Source: Burkholderiales bacterium
Lineage (GTDB): Bacteria; Pseudomonadota; Gammaproteobacteria; Burkholderiales; Burkholderiaceae_C
Reading direction: 5' to 3'
Assembly (NCBI GenBank): GCA_019509985.1
Contig: JAEKLF010000057.1
Location: forward strand, 16,514 to 80,513
DNA length: 64,000 bases
The first letter of the stretch is position 1, and each line of letters begins with the position of its first letter. Position numbers and translations under genes: made by a program. Shown here one piece after another: positions 60,367 to 64,000 of the stretch. The notes beneath the pieces were generated by a model. That model was not told the DNA's origin, searched no databases, and saw only the letters and a program-made list of their open reading frames with translations.

Positions 60367-61656
60367 ATGAACCTCAACCCCACTTTCGCCAAGCTGGCCA
60401 TCCTGGCCGTCGTCACCGCCGTGCTGTGCATCGTGCTCGCCCAGATCGGCGGCCTCGTGCATGAAAGGCAATCGCGCCAGCACGAGGCCGCGCAGAGCGT
60501 CGAGCAGTCGCTGGCCGGCCCGCAAACCTTGCTCGGGCCCATCCTGATGCGCAATTGCAAGGAAACCTGGGCGCCCTACAAGGACGGCGTCCAGAGCCGG
60601 GACATCGCGCTGCGCCTGCCTCCGTCACAACTGCAGATCAGCGGCGGCCTCAGCCCCGACCCGCGCAACCGCGGCCTGTTCAAGATCAACGCCTACGCCA
60701 GCAAGCTGACCTTCGCGGCGCGCTGGGACGAGCTGGCCACGCTGACGCCGCAGCCCGAGAACGCAAGCGGCCGCGTCGAATGCGGCGACCTCATCGCGAT
60801 GTTCGCAACCAGCGACGCGCGCGGCCTGCGCAACGTCGAGCTCAAGCGTGACGGCCATCTGCTGAATGCGCGCCCCGGCACGACGAACGCCCTCTACCCC
60901 ACCGGCCTGCACACGAGCCTGCCCATGCCTCGTCCGGGCGAGCCGTTGGAACTGAACCTGGCCGTGGACCTGGTCGGCACGCAGAGCCTGGCCATCGTGC
61001 CTGCCGCCAGCAACACGGCAGTGACGCTGCAATCCAGCTGGCCGGACCCGAGCTTCGGCGGGCGCTTCCTGCCGGCGGACCGCCAGGTCGGCGTCTCCGG
61101 CTTCTCGGCGCGCTGGCAGGTCACCGAGCTGGCCAGCACCGCAGCGGCGGATGTCGTCGCCGGCAAGAAGGACCTGGAAACGCTGAGCGTGGAGCTGCTC
61201 GACCCCGTGAACGCCTACGTCATGGCCGACCGCGCCATCAAGTACGGCCTCATCTTCATCGCGCTGACCTTCGTCACCGTCGGCCTGACCGAGCTGCTGA
61301 GCGGCCAGCGCGTGCACCCGGTGCAATACCTGCTCGTCGGCATGGCGATCAGCCTGTTCTTCCTGCTGCTGCTCAGCCTGTCTGAGCACCTTAGCTTCCT
61401 GAGGGCGTATCTGATCGCGGCCACTGCGGCGGCCGTCGTGCTCACGCAGTACGCCGCAGCCATGCTGGGCGGGTGGCTGCGTGGCCTGGCCTTCGGTGCC
61501 GGCATCGCGCTGATGTACGGCGCCCTCTACGTGCTGCTGAAGCAGGAGCAGGCGGCCCTGCTCATCGGCGCGGTGCTGCTGTTCGCCGTGCTGGCCGTCG
61601 TCATGACGCTGACGCGCAAGCTGGACTGGTATCGGCTGGGCGGCACGCCGGAGTGA
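60367..61656 (+). CDS. creD: Inner-membrane protein CreD
   Basis: The 429-residue protein has an N-terminal membrane helix (LAILAVVTAVLCIVLAQIGG), a long periplasmic domain, and five or more C-terminal helices beginning at IKYGLIFIALTFVTVGLTEL, with HPVQYLLVGMAISLFFLLLL and the final LVLTRKLDWY-like end (TRKLDWYRLGG). This is the CreD/CET family. A cre-tag precedes it, so CreB should activate it. CreD affects envelope integrity and beta-lactam response in other Proteobacteria. Confidence 0.93.
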   Translation: MNLNPTFAKLAILAVVTAVLCIVLAQIGGLVHERQSRQHEAAQSVEQSLAGPQTLLGPILMRNCKETWAPYKDGVQSRDIALRLPPSQLQISGGLSPDPRNRGLFKINAYASKLTFAARWDELATLTPQPENASGRVECGDLIAMFATSDARGLRNVELKRDGHLLNARPGTTNALYPTGLHTSLPMPRPGEPLELNLAVDLVGTQSLAIVPAASNTAVTLQSSWPDPSFGGRFLPADRQVGVSGFSARWQVTELASTAAADVVAGKKDLETLSVELLDPVNAYVMADRAIKYGLIFIALTFVTVGLTELLSGQRVHPVQYLLVGMAISLFFLLLLSLSEHLSFLRAYLIAATAAAVVLTQYAAAMLGGWLRGLAFGAGIALMYGALYVLLKQEQAALLIGAVLLFAVLAVVMTLTRKLDWYRLGGTPE

Positions 61657-61711
61657 CGCGTGAATTACTCTAGGGCCTGCATCCGCCCTCCCAGCACGCC
61701 CGTTAGCGCCC

Positions 61712-63358
61712 ATGTCCAAAGAAGGCTTCGACTACATCATCGTGGGCGCCGGCACCGCCGGTTGCCTGCTCGCGAACCGGCTCAGCGCCAATCCGCACAA
61801 GCGCGTGCTGCTCATCGAGGCCGGCGGCAAGGACGACTACCACTGGATCCACATCCCCGTCGGCTACCTCTACTGCATCGGCAACCCGCGCACGGACTGG
61901 TGCTTCAACACCGAGGCCGAAGCCGGCCTCAACGGCCGCAGCCTGCGCTACCCGCGCGGCAAGGTGCTGGGCGGCAGCTCCAGCATCAACGGCATGATCT
62001 ACATGCGCGGCCAGAGCCGCGACTACGAGCACTGGGCCGAGGCCACCGGCGACGACACCTGGCGCTGGGAACGTGTGCTGCGGGCCTTCCGCCGCCACGA
62101 GAACCACTGGCGGCTGGACGACCCCAAGACGGCGCCCGAGGGTTTCGCGGCCGTGCACGGCCACAAGGGCGAATGGCGCGTGGAGCAGCAGCGCCTGCGC
62201 TGGCCCATCCTCGACGCCTTCGCCGCCGCCTGCAGCCAAGCCGGCATTCCGGCCACGAGCGACTTCAACGCCGGCAACAACGAAGGCGTCGGCTATTTCG
62301 AGGTCAACCAGAAGAAAGGCCTGCGCTGGAACACGGCCAAGGCCTTCCTGCGGCCAATCACCTTCGCTCGGCCTAACTTCGAGCTGTGGACCGGCGCCCA
62401 GGTGCGCAAGCTGCGCCTGCTGCACGACGATGCCGGCCTGCGCTGTGGCGGTGTCGAGGTGCTGACGCCGCGCGGCGTGGAGCAACCTTGGCTGAATGCC
62501 GGCGGCGAGGTCATCCTGGCGGCCGGCGCCATCGGCTCGCCGCAGATCCTGCAGCTCTCCGGCCTCGGCCCGGCGGGCCTGTTGCAGGGGTTGGGCATCA
62601 AGGTCGAGCAGCACCTGCCCGGCGTGGGCGCCAACCTGCAGGACCACCTGCAGATCCGCGCCGTCTACAAGGTGCAGGGCGCCAAGACGCTGAACACGCG
62701 CTCGGCCTCGCTGCTCGGCAAGGCCATGATCGGCCTGGAATACGCACTGCGCCGCAGCGGCCCGATGAGCATGGCGCCCAGCCAGCTCGGCGCCTTCACG
62801 CGCAGCAGCCCGGAGAAGGTCTGGCCCGACCTGGAATACCACGTGCAGCCGCTGTCACTGGACGCTTTCGGCGAGCCGCTGCACGGCTTCAACGCCTTCA
62901 CGGCCAGCGTCTGCAACCTGAACCCGAGCAGCCGCGGCACGGTGCACATCACGGCGCCGGACGCGGCCGTGGCACCGGCCATCAAGCCCAACTACCTGTC
63001 CACCGAAGGCGACCGCCACGTGGCCGCCGAGAGCCTGCGGCTGACGCGGCGCATCGTGGCCCAGCCGGCGCTGGCTGGCTTCAAGCCGGAAGAGTTCAAG
63101 CCCGGGCCGCAGTACCAGACGGACGAGGAGCTGGCGCGCCTGGCCGGCGACATCGCGACGACCATCTTCCACCCCGTGGGCACCTGCCGCATGGGGCGCA
63201 AGGACGATCCGGGCGCTGTGCTCGACTCGCGGCTGCGCGTGCGCGGCGTGACGGGGCTGCGCGTGGCGGATGCGAGCGTGATGCCGACGATCACGAGCGG
63301 CAATACGAATTCGCCGACCTTGATGATTGCGGAGAAGCTGGCGGGGTGGCTGGTATAG
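61712..63358 (+). CDS. GMC oxidoreductase (choline dehydrogenase-like)
   Basis: The 548-residue flavoprotein has the GMC signatures [19 protein letters not shown] at the N-terminus, [36 protein letters not shown], and the active-site HPVGTCRMG followed by [20 protein letters not shown]. It oxidises an alcohol with FAD and an unknown acceptor. It is not necessarily choline-specific; no bet genes are near. Confidence 0.92.
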   Translation: MSKEGFDYIIVGAGTAGCLLANRLSANPHKRVLLIEAGGKDDYHWIHIPVGYLYCIGNPRTDWCFNTEAEAGLNGRSLRYPRGKVLGGSSSINGMIYMRGQSRDYEHWAEATGDDTWRWERVLRAFRRHENHWRLDDPKTAPEGFAAVHGHKGEWRVEQQRLRWPILDAFAAACSQAGIPATSDFNAGNNEGVGYFEVNQKKGLRWNTAKAFLRPITFARPNFELWTGAQVRKLRLLHDDAGLRCGGVEVLTPRGVEQPWLNAGGEVILAAGAIGSPQILQLSGLGPAGLLQGLGIKVEQHLPGVGANLQDHLQIRAVYKVQGAKTLNTRSASLLGKAMIGLEYALRRSGPMSMAPSQLGAFTRSSPEKVWPDLEYHVQPLSLDAFGEPLHGFNAFTASVCNLNPSSRGTVHITAPDAAVAPAIKPNYLSTEGDRHVAAESLRLTRRIVAQPALAGFKPEEFKPGPQYQTDEELARLAGDIATTIFHPVGTCRMGRKDDPGAVLDSRLRVRGVTGLRVADASVMPTITSGNTNSPTLMIAEKLAGWLV

Positions 63359-63397
63359 CGTTCAGCGCCGCAAGACTGGGCGACGGGCAGGTTCGCT

Positions 63398-64000
<603 letters not shown>

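Overview
The window looks like a chromosomal segment of a high-GC betaproteobacterium, most likely Burkholderiales in the Rubrivivax/Leptothrix/Roseateles area. The family is inferred from gene content and not proven. Pointers are the order lplT / alr-arfB / radA, ilvE followed by a zf-CHCC protein, a BPH-type proteasome homologue, a Bug-type binding protein, a PEP-CTERM protein, dense 1-4 bp start/stop overlaps and an interspersed repeat seen at least three times. No rRNA, tRNA, CRISPR array, insertion sequence or prophage was recognised, and no gene-free stretch exceeds 300 bp.

Layout. 1-8.6 kb: lplT (cut by the left edge), alr-arfB, a divergent tetA/tetR pair with two near-canonical tet operators, EamA and LysE exporters, an MFS gene coupled to radA, and a PilZ-like protein. 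8.6-17.4 kb: small conserved proteins, ilvE, a large lipoprotein with an HELTH motif, a YheT-type hydrolase, a membrane-anchored cytochrome c and stress-type proteins. 17.4-30.4 kb: a LysR/epimerase pair, the proteasome homologue, nadC with an FAA hydrolase, rlpA, two tandem diguanylate cyclases, an esterase, a second LysR and a Bug protein. 30.4-43 kb: a Tat-exported lipoxygenase, an M13 peptidase, a 2-hydroxyacid dehydrogenase, a patatin phospholipase, a short UvrA paralogue, small disordered proteins and an FAD amine oxidase. 43-48 kb: a three-gene 2-oxoacid oxidoreductase operon (Kor-like). 48-53 kb: an Hcp-fold PEP-CTERM protein, a PAP2 phosphatase, kdsD-kdsC-lptC, an SDR and a glycine-rich RNA-binding protein. 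53-64 kb: a membrane protein with a BtuF-like protein, a retron-type reverse transcriptase, MarC, nitronate monooxygenase, creBCD with a perfect cre-tag in front of creD, a GMC oxidoreductase and the C-terminal part of a histidine kinase.

How genes work together. kdsD, kdsC and lptC serve Kdo and LPS assembly. creB-creC form a two-component system, and the cre-tag shows creD as a target. tetR should repress tetA through the two operators between them. The Kor operon joins a gamma-alpha fusion, a thiamine-diphosphate subunit and a GltD-like flavoprotein with ferredoxin clusters, so electrons from 2-oxoacid oxidation would reach NAD(P).

The most promising leads are the lone retron-type reverse transcriptase with variant signature motifs and an inverted repeat just in front of it, the surface-sorted Hcp-like protein with no type VI genes nearby, and the lipoxygenase, whose five predicted iron ligands can all be read. 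All calls come from reading the sequence; no database search was run.
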